Assembly: GCF_963422355.1 (NCBI RefSeq)
Contig: NC_085092.1
Coordinates: forward strand, 2,608,666-2,672,665
Source: Corticium candelabrum
Lineage: Eukaryota > Porifera > Homoscleromorpha > Homosclerophorida > Plakinidae
Reading direction: 5' to 3'
DNA length: 64,000 nt
Positions 35,520 to 45,479 of the stretch are shown in pieces. The position numbers were made by a program, and so were the translations under genes. Position 1 is the first letter of the stretch, and each line of letters begins with the position of its first letter. The notes beneath the pieces were generated by a model, which did no database searches, was not told the DNA's origin, and saw only the letters and a list, made by a program, of their open reading frames with translations.

Positions 35520-37730
35520 CTACCAGCTATGAAAATCGACCAAATACAGAAATCCTGTGTTCGTTTCAGAAACAAATTCCTTAGCGCATTCAACCAGATC
35601 TAGTTCATCTGTCATCTCCTTGAGGATAGCTAACGTCATCAGACGGTTCAATTGGCTTTGGCTCATGGTGGAGCGTAGGTACGTTTTCACTCTCCTAAGC
35701 ACCGAAAATGATCTTTTACTTGTGGCATTAGTAGCCGGCATAACGAGAATTGAGCGAAGTATTTCCACAATCTCAGTCAAAAGTTCTCTCCCCTTTCCTA
35801 GTCCAATGATATAGTCTTGCACTTGGCCGAATGTAACTTTAAGCTTGGTTGCTGTTTCTCCTTCACGTTCTTTATGCGACTGAAGTGAGCAGTTAGAACT
35901 TCCAATTGGCTTTCAATTCATGCAGCTCAATGTCTCCTTCATACAACCTCACAACTTGGTTTATATCCTCACTGTAGTCTTCACCGGATGAGGCTCTCCT
36001 TAGCAGGTTCTGAAGGTGTACGTACACCTTATAACCAGGCTGAGCGAAGTGATCTTTAATGGAAGAGACAACTCTGTCAATTGCTGCAAAATATATAACC
36101 CTGTATAGATCCTCCGGAGTACTGGGATGGCTACCTTCACTGGTACCACCTTCATACCGCTTTGGAGCCTTTCTGTTACGTGACACCCGAGGGTTGCTAA
36201 CATCAACCGCTTCTTACTCTTCATTTACGTTTTGCAAGAATTTTAAATTTTTTTATCTCTCCTCAACAAAGAAATTGCTTTGATTGTTGCATCTGCTCCG
36301 ACCTCTCCTTCTGCTGCTGACAGCTTCAACTTTTGCAAAGTACGACTTAGGCTATAAAACCAGCCTAAGAATCCTACTTCCAAGCATGGCACCAAAAAGG
36401 AAATCAAACTTTGTCATTTTGCTTGCACCCCATTAACTTTGGCTGACACTTCCAAATCTCCGAGCAAAACGGGAAAACTCGTCAAGGCTATTTTGTAGCA
36501 AAGACAAATTAGCCTCAACAGTTGCCAAAAGAGTCTGCTCTCACTGCCCATCTAGTAGGACATCACTGTCCATCTCGTAGGACATAGTGTACGAAATCCA
36601 GGCTCACCGGGTGATAACTCCTCTTTCAGTTTTCTATAGGTTGCATTCCTTTTGGATGAGTACTTTACTAGCTTTGTCAACTCAAATGTCATGTCAATGG
36701 CCTCAAAAAGAACTTTTATTTCACAAATGGTGTCTTGGCATGCTAAATTGAGAGTGTCCATAGGAATGAGTGTACGGTGCCCTTGACTCTACTGCTAAAT
36801 TCTGTGTAGCAACTCCATCTCGAACACCGGCCATGTTGGCAGCACCGTCGTAACCCTGACCTTGGCAGTTCTTCATGTCGATATTAAACCGTATTAAGAT
36901 GTCTTTGACTAGGGCAACTAATCTATTCGCCTCAATTGACCCAGTCTGATGGATACCTAGAAATTACTTGTGGGGTTGCAGGTCATCATCCACCCAACGC
37001 AAAGCAAATATGACTTGTTCGGTTGTACTGAAATTAGTTGTTTCATCAACCATAATAGAGAAATATGAACCTGAGGATTTTATCCGATGCACAATGTCTC
37101 ACATAATTTGATTGGCCATAATCTGAAGCAGTTCGTTTTGAACATAATGACAAGTATATTCATCTCTTTTCTTTGCCAAAAAGTCTTTGAGCGTATTATC
37201 AGACCGTTGAAAAAGATCCAGTAACTGACTGAAATTTCTGTGGCTTTCACCATGGCCATCACCTCTAATTGCAAGTTCTTGTCTAGCAAGGAATCTCAGA
37301 GAGGTCATGACCTGTAGAAGGCATGAAAGATTTCCTTTTTTAGTCTTGGCTGCTTGCCATAACAAACTGTCTGCAACATCCCTTGTGGTAGCTGGAAGAT
37401 AATAACTGCTTGAACTGCACGCTTGTGAAACAAAGATTCCTCGTGCCTCGGAAACACTACACAGGCATCTTTCCAATTCTCACACCCCTTGTAAAGAAAC
37501 GAAGCTTCTGCTGTCGTAGGTTGAAGTTTCAGCTGCCTAATCGCTGTAATACACACGTGACAGAACACTCGGTCTGCTTTTACATCCCAGTGAATCCGCG
37601 GCCATCTGTCGAAACATTTCCTATTAAAGGATCTATGAACTGTTTTCTCCTTTCCAAACTCTACCAGCGAAATATGACATGTTTCTAGGCTGATTAGGCC
37701 TCGTACTAACGTCAGGACACGATATGACAC
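35520..37730 (-). pseudogene. hAT transposase (ZMYM1-like type), multiply broken
   Basis: Minus-strand pieces in several frames follow the order of a hAT-type transposase of the kind often annotated as zinc finger MYM-type protein 1-like. A TTF-type zinc-finger start lies at 37305-37730 (SFNRKCFDRWPRIHWD, then FCHVC, then NWKDACVVFPRHEESLFHKR). Next comes the core near 37080-37290. The segment 36552-36761 has LACQDTICEIK and PGFRTLCPTRWTVMSY, and 35893-36186 has KAPKRYEGGTSEG and DHFAQPGYKVY. The C-terminal dimerisation region at 35520-35822 has MPATNATSKRSFSVLRRVKT. Frameshifts and stops separate all parts, so it is dead. Confidence 0.88.
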
Positions 37731-37905
37731 TCACAGACAAGCTTGTCCTGCCTCGTGACGAACACGCTGTCTACACGTGAACACCATTTAATATGCCTAT
37801 CCCGGACGTTCCGCAGACTGACGGAAGTCCGAGCGGTGACAGCAACTGATTTCTCTGACTCTGCATTGAGATCAAGCAGAACTCAGCTGGGACTCGAAAA
37901 AGTGT

Positions 37906-37935
37906 AACGGCCATGGCCGTAGGGCCATAGCCGTT
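37906..37935. other. Hairpin near the right end of the hAT element
   Basis: AACGGC-C-ATGGCC, loop GTAG, then GGCCAT-A-GCCGTT: a 12-bp stem with one internal mismatch, about 70 bp inside the right edge. Subterminal structures of this kind occur in DNA transposons; its role here is unknown. Confidence 0.8.
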
Positions 37936-38003
37936 CCGCCGGGCCTGAACCGTTAGAATTTCATGGTATGATCGAGACCTCGTCAATTGCTCAAAGGCCA
38001 CGC

Positions 38004-39025
38004 CTACTGAGGTTTGGGAGTGCAGGGCTCAAGCATGCGGACCTAGATTGTACAACGCTGTTGAGACAATATAAGGTTATGTGAGGCTATTGGCTTCGTA
38101 GAACCAAACTAGACGCGTACATTTTTTGTTAATAAAATAGGCTTTCGTGCATTACGTGATTTGTGGTTAATAGCACATGAAGCCAGTGCGTACTGCCATT
38201 CTCAGTGCAGAAAAGACTAAGGCAGATTACTGCATCACTTTGATGAATAATTGATTATCTCATCTCATCTGACGATCCATACGGAATAACCTTTATTCTA
38301 ATAGCACTTGAAGAAACACGCAAACTAATGCAGCAATGTTCTTGTCTCTGGAGAATACATCGGGCAGTGTCTTTGGATTTGCATCAGTGAATACGCGCAC
38401 GTTGTGAGCAACAACCGCGCACTAATTCATGGAGAGCTCAGTGGTCCATGAGGTTGAACGGCTGAAGCTGAAGAGATTACCAAAATGTCAAACACATCTT
38501 AGACGTAGAACTACGTTGCGATCACTCTATATATTAGACTGCCTTCCAGAACTAGAGCGACTGTGGAATTTGACTATTGACAAGAGTGTTTGCATGCCCG
38601 CATGCCACCAGAGCCGATACTGATATCAATCGAAAGGTCTCTGGTATCATCAAAAACTTTCTACCTGCCGGACGTCATTACTCTAGCCGTTTGGCTGCAG
38701 AGGCTAGACGTACGTCAATTATATAGGCAATTTACTAAGCTAGTAGCGGAGAAAAGCGAGATCAGGGCTAAGAGTACGAACGAATACCATGCATGAATAG
38801 GAGGAGCTGCTACTGTATCAGTAACGGAGCACAGGAACGGCTATGTTAGTGTCAGTGAGATAAGTATGAGGTATTGATTGCGTATAAATCGAATTCCGGA
38901 GCTACAGCTGTCTTTTCGTCACAGCTTTCAATGTCAGACAAAGAATCTTCTGATCATTACAGCCGATAGCCGAAACCAAGCTCATTACAACCATCTTACT
39001 ATACAACGTCGTTTAGCAGACCGTC
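38004..39025. repeat. Modules T (end) and U, second copy
   Basis: TACTGAGGTTTGGGAGTGCAG (38005) is the same sequence as at 63655, so module T resumes here after the hAT element. It continues through blocks matching 5270-5640 (CGCAAACTAATGCA near 38317) into U blocks matching 12890-13240. The copy is cut at 39026 by the TAA array. No gene is supported. Confidence 0.75.

Positions 39026-39026
<1 letters not shown>

Positions 39027-39073
<47 letters not shown>
39027..39073. repeat. (TAA)n array before the R4/Dong-like element
   Basis: About 15 TAA units directly abut the 5' end of the first R4/Dong-like element. Dong of Bombyx is known to insert into TAA repeats, so this is the likely target site. 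Confidence 0.97.
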
Positions 39074-39106
39074 TCTCAAACACCAACATGGAGACGAAGG
39101 CTGGAT

Positions 39107-41905
39107 ATGGAGATTCTCACACTTCGACGTGCGATCTCACTGTTGCTGGAGGTTAGAAAGGGTTCATCGGGCATTCGTATGTTACATGAACTCCGACGTC
39201 TTCGGCATCGGTTGGGCATTTCCTGTTCGGAGAGTTGTGAGGTCTCCATCAATCGATTGAAAATGGAACTTAAGTCCAAGGTCGAGCGGACCAGGAGGCT
39301 GGAGAAGAATCGTAAGAGACTTCGCCAGAATGGTTTGTTTCAACGAGATGCTGGACGGTTTTACAGAGAGCTGGATAAGCAGACTATCCGGGTCACTTCC
39401 CCGCCATCCGAGTCTGAGATCGAACAGTATTGGGGTGGTATCCTAGAAACTGAGGTGCATCACAATGAGTCTGCCTTCTGGCTGAGACGTCAAATCGATG
39501 GCGAGACGCACCGGAAAGATGAGCAGCAGTGGTTACCTATCTCAGACAATGAGGTCACATCGTGTCTCAAAAGGATGGGGAACTGGAAGTCTCCTGGTCC
39601 AGACAAGGTTTATGGTTTCTGGGTCAAGCGTATCACGTGTCTTCACACTGATCTGACTCGTAACTACAACCTGCTGGTTCAGAATCCAGACTCTGTACCC
39701 GACTGGTTGTCTCAAGGAATAACTACACTGATTCCTAAGAATGACAAGACTGACCAGGCCAAAAATTACCGGCCTATCACGTGTCTGTCTGTCTTCTATA
39801 AGACCCTCACCTCAGTCATCAGGCAGAGGATTGCAGGGCATTTGGATCAGAGAAACCTCATGGCTCCGGAGCAGAAAGGTTGTCGACAGGGATCTTTTGG
39901 TGCAAAGGATCAGCTGTTGATCAACAAGCTGCTTACCGAAGACTGTAGGACCAGGCACAAGAGCTTGAGCATGGCTTGGGTGGACTACCAGAAAGCCTAT
40001 GACAGCGTGCCACACAGTTGGTTGCTCCAATGCCTTCAGCTGCATAAGATCAGTCCAGTCTTGTGCGGGTTCCTGTCACGTGTGATGAAGAGTTGGAGGA
40101 CATCGATGGTGCTTTCTTGCGGGAATAGTACTATCAAGACAAGGCTTATGCAGATCAGGAGGGGTATTTTCCAAGGTGACTCACTTTCTCCACTTCTCTT
40201 CTGTATGGCTCTCAATCCTCTGAGCAAGGAGCTGAACAGAACCGGTTACGGCTACCGGATGACCACTGGGCATGGTGAGACTGCCAAACGTCAGCTTATC
40301 AGTCATCTACTTTACATGGATGATCTGAAGCTGTATGGCAGAAACTCTGATCAGTTGGACGGGTTGTTGCACACGGTTCGTACCTTCTCTGATGACATCC
40401 AGATGAAGTTTGGTCTGGACAAATGTGCTGTTGCACACTTTGTCAACGGCAGACTATCTGGAAACAACTCTGGGGTGACGGTAGGAAAAACGGACACCAT
40501 CAACTGTCTGGAACCGGGTCAAGTCTACAAGTACTTGGGTGTAGATGAGAGTAACGGTATTCAGCACAGCATGATGCGGGAGAGACTCCGTCGCGAGTAC
40601 TTGCGCAGAGTGAAGGTGGTTCTCCGGACTGAGTTGTATGGTCGGAACAAGATTCTAGCCATCAATGGGTTTGCACTACCGGTTCTCACTTACGGTTTTG
40701 GCGTCATTCATTGGGGGTGCACGGACCTGCAGCAGCTCGATCGACGGACCAGAAAGCTCCTCTCTATGCACGGTGTCCACCATCCTGCTGCAGACGTTGA
40801 CCGACTGTACGCTCCTTGCAGTGATGGGGGTAGGGGGTTACAACAGATTGAGTCGACATATCAATCTTGTATTGTAAGGCTGAACTGTTACCTTGCTGAC
40901 AGTTCTGATCCTTTCATGCAGATGATACGGGAGTGTGACTCTGGAAAATCTTTACACTCGATCAAGCGCATGGCTTGTCGGTTTACTGCACAGCTGCGGA
41001 GGAGTCTTGCTTTGGACGACAAGTCGCAGAACTTACACAGGAATGCATCCATCTCGGTTGAAGGTGGCTTCGAGCAAGCGCCTAAAACAGATGCCAGACA
41101 TTACCGTACGTGTTGCAGTTCTCTTCGTGTGCGATCCTGGAGCGGGAAGCCTATGCACGGGCAGTATCGTCGTCTCACTGAGCAACCGCCTGTGGACATG
41201 AAAGAGACCTACGGATGGCTAAAGGCAGCGAATCTTCCTGCTGCAACTGAGGGACTGGTTGTTGCTGCTCAAGACCAAGCTCTTCGGACTCGGTACTATG
41301 AGCGCAAGATTCTACATCGTGATGTCAGTCCTACTTGCCGCATGTGCAGTGTAGGCCTGGAGACAGTCGACCACATTGTGGCAGGCTGTAGTGCTTTGGC
41401 ACGGACGGACTACACTGATCGACACAATCAGGTGGCATCCATCATTCACTGGGACGTTTGTCGCCATTTTGGGGTTCCAGTGGAGAGCAGATGGTACCGG
41501 CATCATCCTGATAGGCTTGTGGAGACGGATGACATTACTATGATGTGGGATACCACCATCCCCACTGCCAGGAAGATCAAAGCCAATCGTCCAGACATCT
41601 GTCTCAGAAATAGGAAGACAAACACTTGTCTTCTTATTGATATCAGCTGTCCTGCTGATGGCAACATTGGCAAGAAACATGCTGAGAAGTTGGCGAAGTA
41701 CAGCGACTTGCGAGTGGAGATAAGCCGCATGTGGCATTGTCGAACACTGGTGGTTCCGGTGGTCTTGGGAGCTTTGGGCACAGTGCACGCAGGTATTGCA
41801 CGGTGGCTGGACATTATTCCAGGTCATCACAACCTGCAGCACTTACAGAAAACAGTGCTTCTGGGATCTACTCGGATCCTTCGTAAAGTCATGTCTTCTT
41901 TCTAG
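39107..41905 (+). CDS. R4/Dong-like reverse transcriptase-endonuclease, copy 1
   Basis: 932 codons from the first in-frame ATG; the frame is open further back to the TAA array, so this ATG is probably not the original start. Reverse transcriptase motifs: ITTLIPKNDKTDQAKNYRPI (about 205-225), MAWVDYQKAYDSVPHSW (motif A, Asp293), RRGIFQGDSLSPLLF (B), LLYMDDLKLYG (C, Asp405-Asp406), FGLDKCA and YKYLGVDE. A CCHC knuckle, C744-C747-H756-C761, precedes a restriction-like endonuclease with RPD (Asp830) and LLID (Asp845). This order is that of the R2/R4 group, which nick DNA and copy their RNA at the nick. All key residues are present; the N-terminal DNA-binding part (zinc finger/Myb in relatives) is missing, so it is unlikely to move on its own. 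Confidence 0.9.
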   Translation: MEILTLRRAISLLLEVRKGSSGIRMLHELRRLRHRLGISCSESCEVSINRLKMELKSKVERTRRLEKNRKRLRQNGLFQRDAGRFYRELDKQTIRVTSPPSESEIEQYWGGILETEVHHNESAFWLRRQIDGETHRKDEQQWLPISDNEVTSCLKRMGNWKSPGPDKVYGFWVKRITCLHTDLTRNYNLLVQNPDSVPDWLSQGITTLIPKNDKTDQAKNYRPITCLSVFYKTLTSVIRQRIAGHLDQRNLMAPEQKGCRQGSFGAKDQLLINKLLTEDCRTRHKSLSMAWVDYQKAYDSVPHSWLLQCLQLHKISPVLCGFLSRVMKSWRTSMVLSCGNSTIKTRLMQIRRGIFQGDSLSPLLFCMALNPLSKELNRTGYGYRMTTGHGETAKRQLISHLLYMDDLKLYGRNSDQLDGLLHTVRTFSDDIQMKFGLDKCAVAHFVNGRLSGNNSGVTVGKTDTINCLEPGQVYKYLGVDESNGIQHSMMRERLRREYLRRVKVVLRTELYGRNKILAINGFALPVLTYGFGVIHWGCTDLQQLDRRTRKLLSMHGVHHPAADVDRLYAPCSDGGRGLQQIESTYQSCIVRLNCYLADSSDPFMQMIRECDSGKSLHSIKRMACRFTAQLRRSLALDDKSQNLHRNASISVEGGFEQAPKTDARHYRTCCSSLRVRSWSGKPMHGQYRRLTEQPPVDMKETYGWLKAANLPAATEGLVVAAQDQALRTRYYERKILHRDVSPTCRMCSVGLETVDHIVAGCSALARTDYTDRHNQVASIIHWDVCRHFGVPVESRWYRHHPDRLVETDDITMMWDTTIPTARKIKANRPDICLRNRKTNTCLLIDISCPADGNIGKKHAEKLAKYSDLRVEISRMWHCRTLVVPVVLGALGTVHAGIARWLDIIPGHHNLQHLQKTVLLGSTRILRKVMSSF

Positions 41906-41931
41906 ACAGCCGTGATGGTCTAAGTACTTCT

Positions 41932-41989
41932 GAAGCAGGGTTTGCTTCCGGTACTTGTAATAGACTTTACAAACCAGACTGATCTGGTT
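41932..41989 (+). other. 3' UTR hairpins of R4/Dong-like copy 1
   Basis: Two small inverted repeats lie after the stop codon: GAAGCA-GGGTT-TGCTTC (41932-41948) and AACCAGA-CTGA-TCTGGTT (41972-41989), the second nine bases from the 3' end. Both are identical in copy 2 (44172-44188 and 44212-44229). A 3' RNA structure recognised by the reverse transcriptase is known for R2-type elements; the same role here is inference. Confidence 0.8.
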
Positions 41990-42007
41990 GAGCACGACAA
42001 TAATAAA

Positions 42008-44145
42008 GACAAGACTGACCAGGCCAAGAATTACCGGTCTATCACGTGTCTGTCTGTCTTCTATAAGACCCTCACCTCAGTCATCAGGCAGAGGATTGCA
42101 GGGCATTTGGATCAGAGAAACCTCATGGCTCCGGAGCAGAAGGGTTGTCGACAGGGATCTTTTGGTGCAAAGGATCAGCTGTTGATCAACAAGCTGCTTA
42201 CCGAAGACTGTAGGACCAGGCACAAGAGCTTGAGCATGGCTTGGGTGGACTACCAGAAAGCCTATGACAGCGTGCCACACAGTTGGTTGCTCCAATGCCT
42301 TCAGCTGCATAAGATCAGTCCAGTCTTGTGCGGGTTCCTGTCACGTGTGATGAAGAGTTGGAGGACATCGATGGTGCTTTCTTGCGGGAACAGTACGATC
42401 AAGACAAGGCTTATGCAGATCAGGAGGGGTATTTTCCAAGGTGACTCACTTTCTCAACTTCTCTTCTGTATGGCTCTCAATCCTCTGAGCAAGGAGCTGA
42501 ACAGAACCGGTTACGGCTACCGGATGACCACTGGGCATGGTGAGACTGCCAAACGTCAGCTTATCAGTCATCTACTTTACATGGATGATCTGAAGCTGTA
42601 TGGCAGAAACTCTGGTCAGTTGGACGGGTTGTTGCACACGGTTCGTACCTTCTCTGATGACATCCAGATGAAGTTTGGTCTGGACAAATGTGCTGTTGCA
42701 CACTTTGTCAACGGCAGGCTATCTGGACACAACTCTGGAGTGACGGTAGGAAAAACGGACACCATCAACTGTCTGGAACCGGGTCAAGTCTACAAGTACT
42801 TGGGTGTAGATGAGAGTAACGGTATTCAGCACAGCATGATGCGGGAGAGACTCCGTCGTGAGTACTTGCGCAGAGTGAAGGTGGTTCTCCGGACTGAGTT
42901 GTATGGTCGGAACAAGATTCTAGCCATCAATGGGTTTGCACTACCGGTTCTCACTTACGGTTTTGGCGTCATTCATTGGGGGTGCACGGACCTGCAGCAG
43001 CTCGATCGACGGACCAGAAAGCTCCTCTCTATGCACGGTGTCCACCATCCTTCTGCAGACGTTGACCGACTGTACGCTCCTTGCAGTGATGGGGGTAGGG
43101 GGTTACAACAGATTGAGTCGACATATCAATCTTGTATTGTGAGGCTGAACTGTTACCTTGCTGACAGTTCTGATCCTTTCATGCAGATGATACGGGAGTG
43201 TGACTCTGGAAAATCTTCACACTCGATCAAGCACATGGCTTGTCGGTTTACTGCACAGCTGCGAAGGAGTCTTGCTTCGGACGACAAGTCGCAGAGCTTA
43301 CACAGGAATGCATCCATCTCGGTTGAAGGTGGCTTCGAGCAAGCACCTGAAACAGATGCGAGACATTACCGTACGTGTTGCAGTTCTCTTCGTGTGCGGT
43401 CCTGGAGCGGGAAGCCTATGCACGGGCAGTATCGTCGTCTCACTGAGCAACCGCCTGTGGACATGAAAGAGACCTACGGATGGCTAAAGGCAGCGAATCT
43501 TCCTGCTGCAACTGAGGGACTGGTTGTTGCTGCTCAAGACCAAGCTCTTCGGACTCGGTACTATGAGCGCAAGATTGCCGCATGTGCAGTGTAGGCCTGG
43601 AAACAGTCAAACACATTGTGGCAGGCTGTAGTGCTTTGGCACGGACGGACTACACTGATCGACACAATCAGGTGGCATCCATCATTCACTGGGACGTTTG
43701 TCGCCATTTTGGGGTTCCAGTGGAGAGCAGATGGTACCGGCATCATCCTGATAGGCTTGTGGAGACGGATGACATTACTATGATGTGGGATACCACCATC
43801 CCCACTGCCAGGAGGATCAGAGCCAATCGTCCAGACATCTGTCTCAGAAATAGGAAGACAAACACTTGTCTTCTTATTGATATCAGCTGTCCTTCTGATG
43901 GCAACATTGGCAAGAAACATGCTGAGAAGTTGGCGAAGTACAGCGACTTGCGAGTGGAGATAAGCCGCATGTGGCATTGTCGAACACTGGTGGTTCCGGT
44001 GGTCTTGAGAGCTTTGGGCACAGTGCACGCAGGTATTGCACGGTGGCTGGACATTATTCCAGGTCATCACAACCTGCAGCACTTACAAAAAACAGTGCTT
44101 CTGGGATCTACTCGGATCCTTCGTAAAGTCATGTCTTCTTTCTAG
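42008..44145 (+). pseudogene. R4/Dong-like RT-endonuclease, copy 2 (frameshifted)
   Basis: It lacks the part before RT and carries a 25-bp deletion near 43576 relative to copy 1 (the bases at 41311-41335), flanked by a 2-bp TT microhomology. The deletion shifts the frame just before the CCHC knuckle: the RT part stops at 43594, and knuckle plus endonuclease continue at 43582-44145 in another frame. YMDD, RPD and LLID are all still present. In motif B, Pro is replaced by Gln (DSLSQLLF). Confidence 0.92.
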
Positions 44146-44238
44146 ACAGCCGTGATGGTCTAAGTACTTCTGAAGCAGGGTTTGCTTCCGGTACTTGTAA
44201 TAGACTTTACAAACCAGACTGATCTGGTTGAGCACGAC
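42008..44238 (+). mobile_element. R4/Dong-like retrotransposon, copy 2 (more truncated)
   Basis: It starts at the base matching 39743 of copy 1, directly after AATAATAAA, and runs to the same 3' end GAGCACGAC. It is nearly identical to copy 1, with about a dozen amino-acid differences over roughly 720 residues. The 5' truncation is typical of incomplete reverse transcription. It lies head-to-tail behind copy 1. Confidence 0.95.
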
Positions 44239-44239
44239 A

Positions 44240-44397
44240 CGTAATGCCTGCAATCTATATCGAATTGGCTAGTCATTGATCGCCGTATGGACTACACGGA
44301 AACATGTACCCCGCTGGGCTCACCTGCCGGGTTGGTGGGCGCCCAGATGGGGGTAAAGACCCCACTTGCCCATTATGGAGGGGCATAACGACACAAT
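44240..44397 (+). mobile_element. SINE-tail fragment (unit A)
   Basis: About 155 bp matching 44693-44852, the 3' part of the SINE further on: CGTAATGCCTG, GAATTGGCTAGTCATTGAT, CACCTGCCGGGTTGGTGGGC and GGCATAACGACACA. It contains the palindrome TGGGCGCCCA and a GGGG…CCCC pair, so its RNA would fold. It is joined directly to the end of R4 copy 2 and ends in CAATAA. I read it as a 5'-truncated insertion of the SINE or of its partner LINE. Confidence 0.75.
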
Positions 44398-44457
44398 AAC
44401 CAGACTGATGTGGTTGAGCACGACTTTACAAATCAGACTGATTTGATTGAACACGAA
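44398..44457 (+). repeat. Two extra R4/Dong-type 3' tails in tandem
   Basis: 44398-44424 reads AACCAGACTGATGTGGTT then GAGCACGAC. 44425-44457 reads TTTACA, AATCAGACTGATTTGATT, then GAACACGAA. Both are versions of the 33-bp end of the R4/Dong-like copies without any coding part, which suggests very short truncated insertions of related elements. Confidence 0.8.
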
Positions 44458-44460
44458 ACG

Positions 44461-44875
44461 TGGTTTAGTGGCAGCGACAATGGCTACCACTCCATGGTTT
44501 GGGGGTTCAAACTCCAGTGACGATCGTAAATTATAAAACCTGTCTGTCTTTCTTTCTCATGTTTCTCTAGCTTTATCCATGAGACTATGACTCGTTTCAG
44601 TGGTCTGGCAAACGGTCCGTTAACGATGACGTTCAGTGCTTTCCTGGTGGTCATTGATATCCAGTAGGCGTGCTGTATCGAGTTCGCGGTCACCGTAATG
44701 CCTGAAATGTATATTGAATTGGCTAGTCATTGATTGATTGCCGTGTGGATTACACAGAAACATGTATCTTGCTGAGCTCACCTGCCGGGTTGGTGGGCAC
44801 CCACATGGGTTTAAAGACCTCACTTGCCCATTATGGAACGGCATAACGACACATAATAATAAATAATAATAATGG
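44461..44875 (+). mobile_element. tRNA-headed SINE ending in (TAA)n
   Basis: The head contains a perfect match to the RNA polymerase III A box (TGGTTTAGTGG, 44461-44471) and a good B box (GGTTCAAACTCC, 44514-44525), 53 bp apart, as in a tRNA with a long variable arm. A middle part of about 165 bp has no match elsewhere in the window. The tail (44693-44852) is the same unit as 44240-44397 and ends ATAACGACACA followed by (TAA)n (44853-44873). This head-body-tail layout is that of a tRNA-derived SINE. It encodes no protein and would borrow LINE enzymes. Confidence 0.75.
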
Positions 44876-44954
44876 TATATTTTGTTTCATGCCACTACAG
44901 GTACACTGCTCTAGGCCAGACAAGATACATACACTAACAAGTAAAAATATATAT

Positions 44955-45340
44955 TTATAGAATAATAGACGTAGAAGAATAAACAAACATAAAGTAAGGT
45001 TTAATCCAGCTCTTGAAGGTCAACACCATGATTCTTGTCCTTGTCTCATTGTTCACTGATCGCCACAGATTACCTTGAGTATTTAGAATAAACCCGCTCA
45101 CTAATTCATTATTAGAATGAGCTGCTCTCCATAAGAAAGAGGGCTGGCTAACACGCAATGATCTGGAGCTTTCCTGATAAGTTCTCCAAGAGTTTCCTGT
45201 AAGGGTGTTCTGTTTGAGATCCCTAGCCCTCTACGACACCCTCTTCTCCAGGCTTGATGTAGTAATCGTTTGACACTTTCCATTCCCGAATCACACGGTT
45301 CGCATCCATAGCCCAATACAGGTAACAATACGGAGTACAT
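44955..45340 (-). pseudogene. LINE 3'-end coding fragment
   Basis: The minus-strand frame at 45101-45340 reads VLLPVLGYGCEPCDSGMES and LLHQAWRRGCRRGLGIS, which is the post-RT region of a non-LTR retrotransposon (LPxLLYGCE…, LRRxLGIS). It continues in another frame through 44955-45158 to a stop. No RT motifs are present, so it is a 5'-truncated remnant of unassigned clade. Confidence 0.6.
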
Positions 45341-45479
45341 TATCGTTGTCTATAATGCAGGATTACGATCCACACTTTGACAGCCCTACATCCCTATATC
45401 CTATAATGAACCTTAACTTAATTCGCTTACAAGATTTATGAACTGCGCATTGCCTAGCTTTCGATCTTCTGTTATGTTT

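Larger units (their letters stand above)
35456..38003 (-). mobile_element. Broken hAT-superfamily transposon
   Basis: The transposase remnant below occupies nearly all of it. The ends are inferred from where the module T-U sequence stops and resumes: the left edge carries AAAGGCGTGGTC (35457) and the right edge GGCCACGCC (37996-38004), a short imperfect inverted pair. I could not confirm an 8-bp target duplication, so the edges are uncertain by a few tens of bases. Confidence 0.7.
39074..41998 (+). mobile_element. R4/Dong-like non-LTR retrotransposon, copy 1 (5'-truncated)
   Basis: The element begins directly at the (TAA)n array, runs through one long reading frame, and ends in a short 3' UTR with two hairpins and GAGCACGAC. 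AATAATAAA follows (41999-42007), a TAA tract shared with the next copy. The frame is open from the first base after the array, in the middle of what is usually the region ahead of RT, so the N-terminal part is missing. It is named R4/Dong-like from the RT motifs, the C-terminal endonuclease and the TAA target. Confidence 0.88.
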
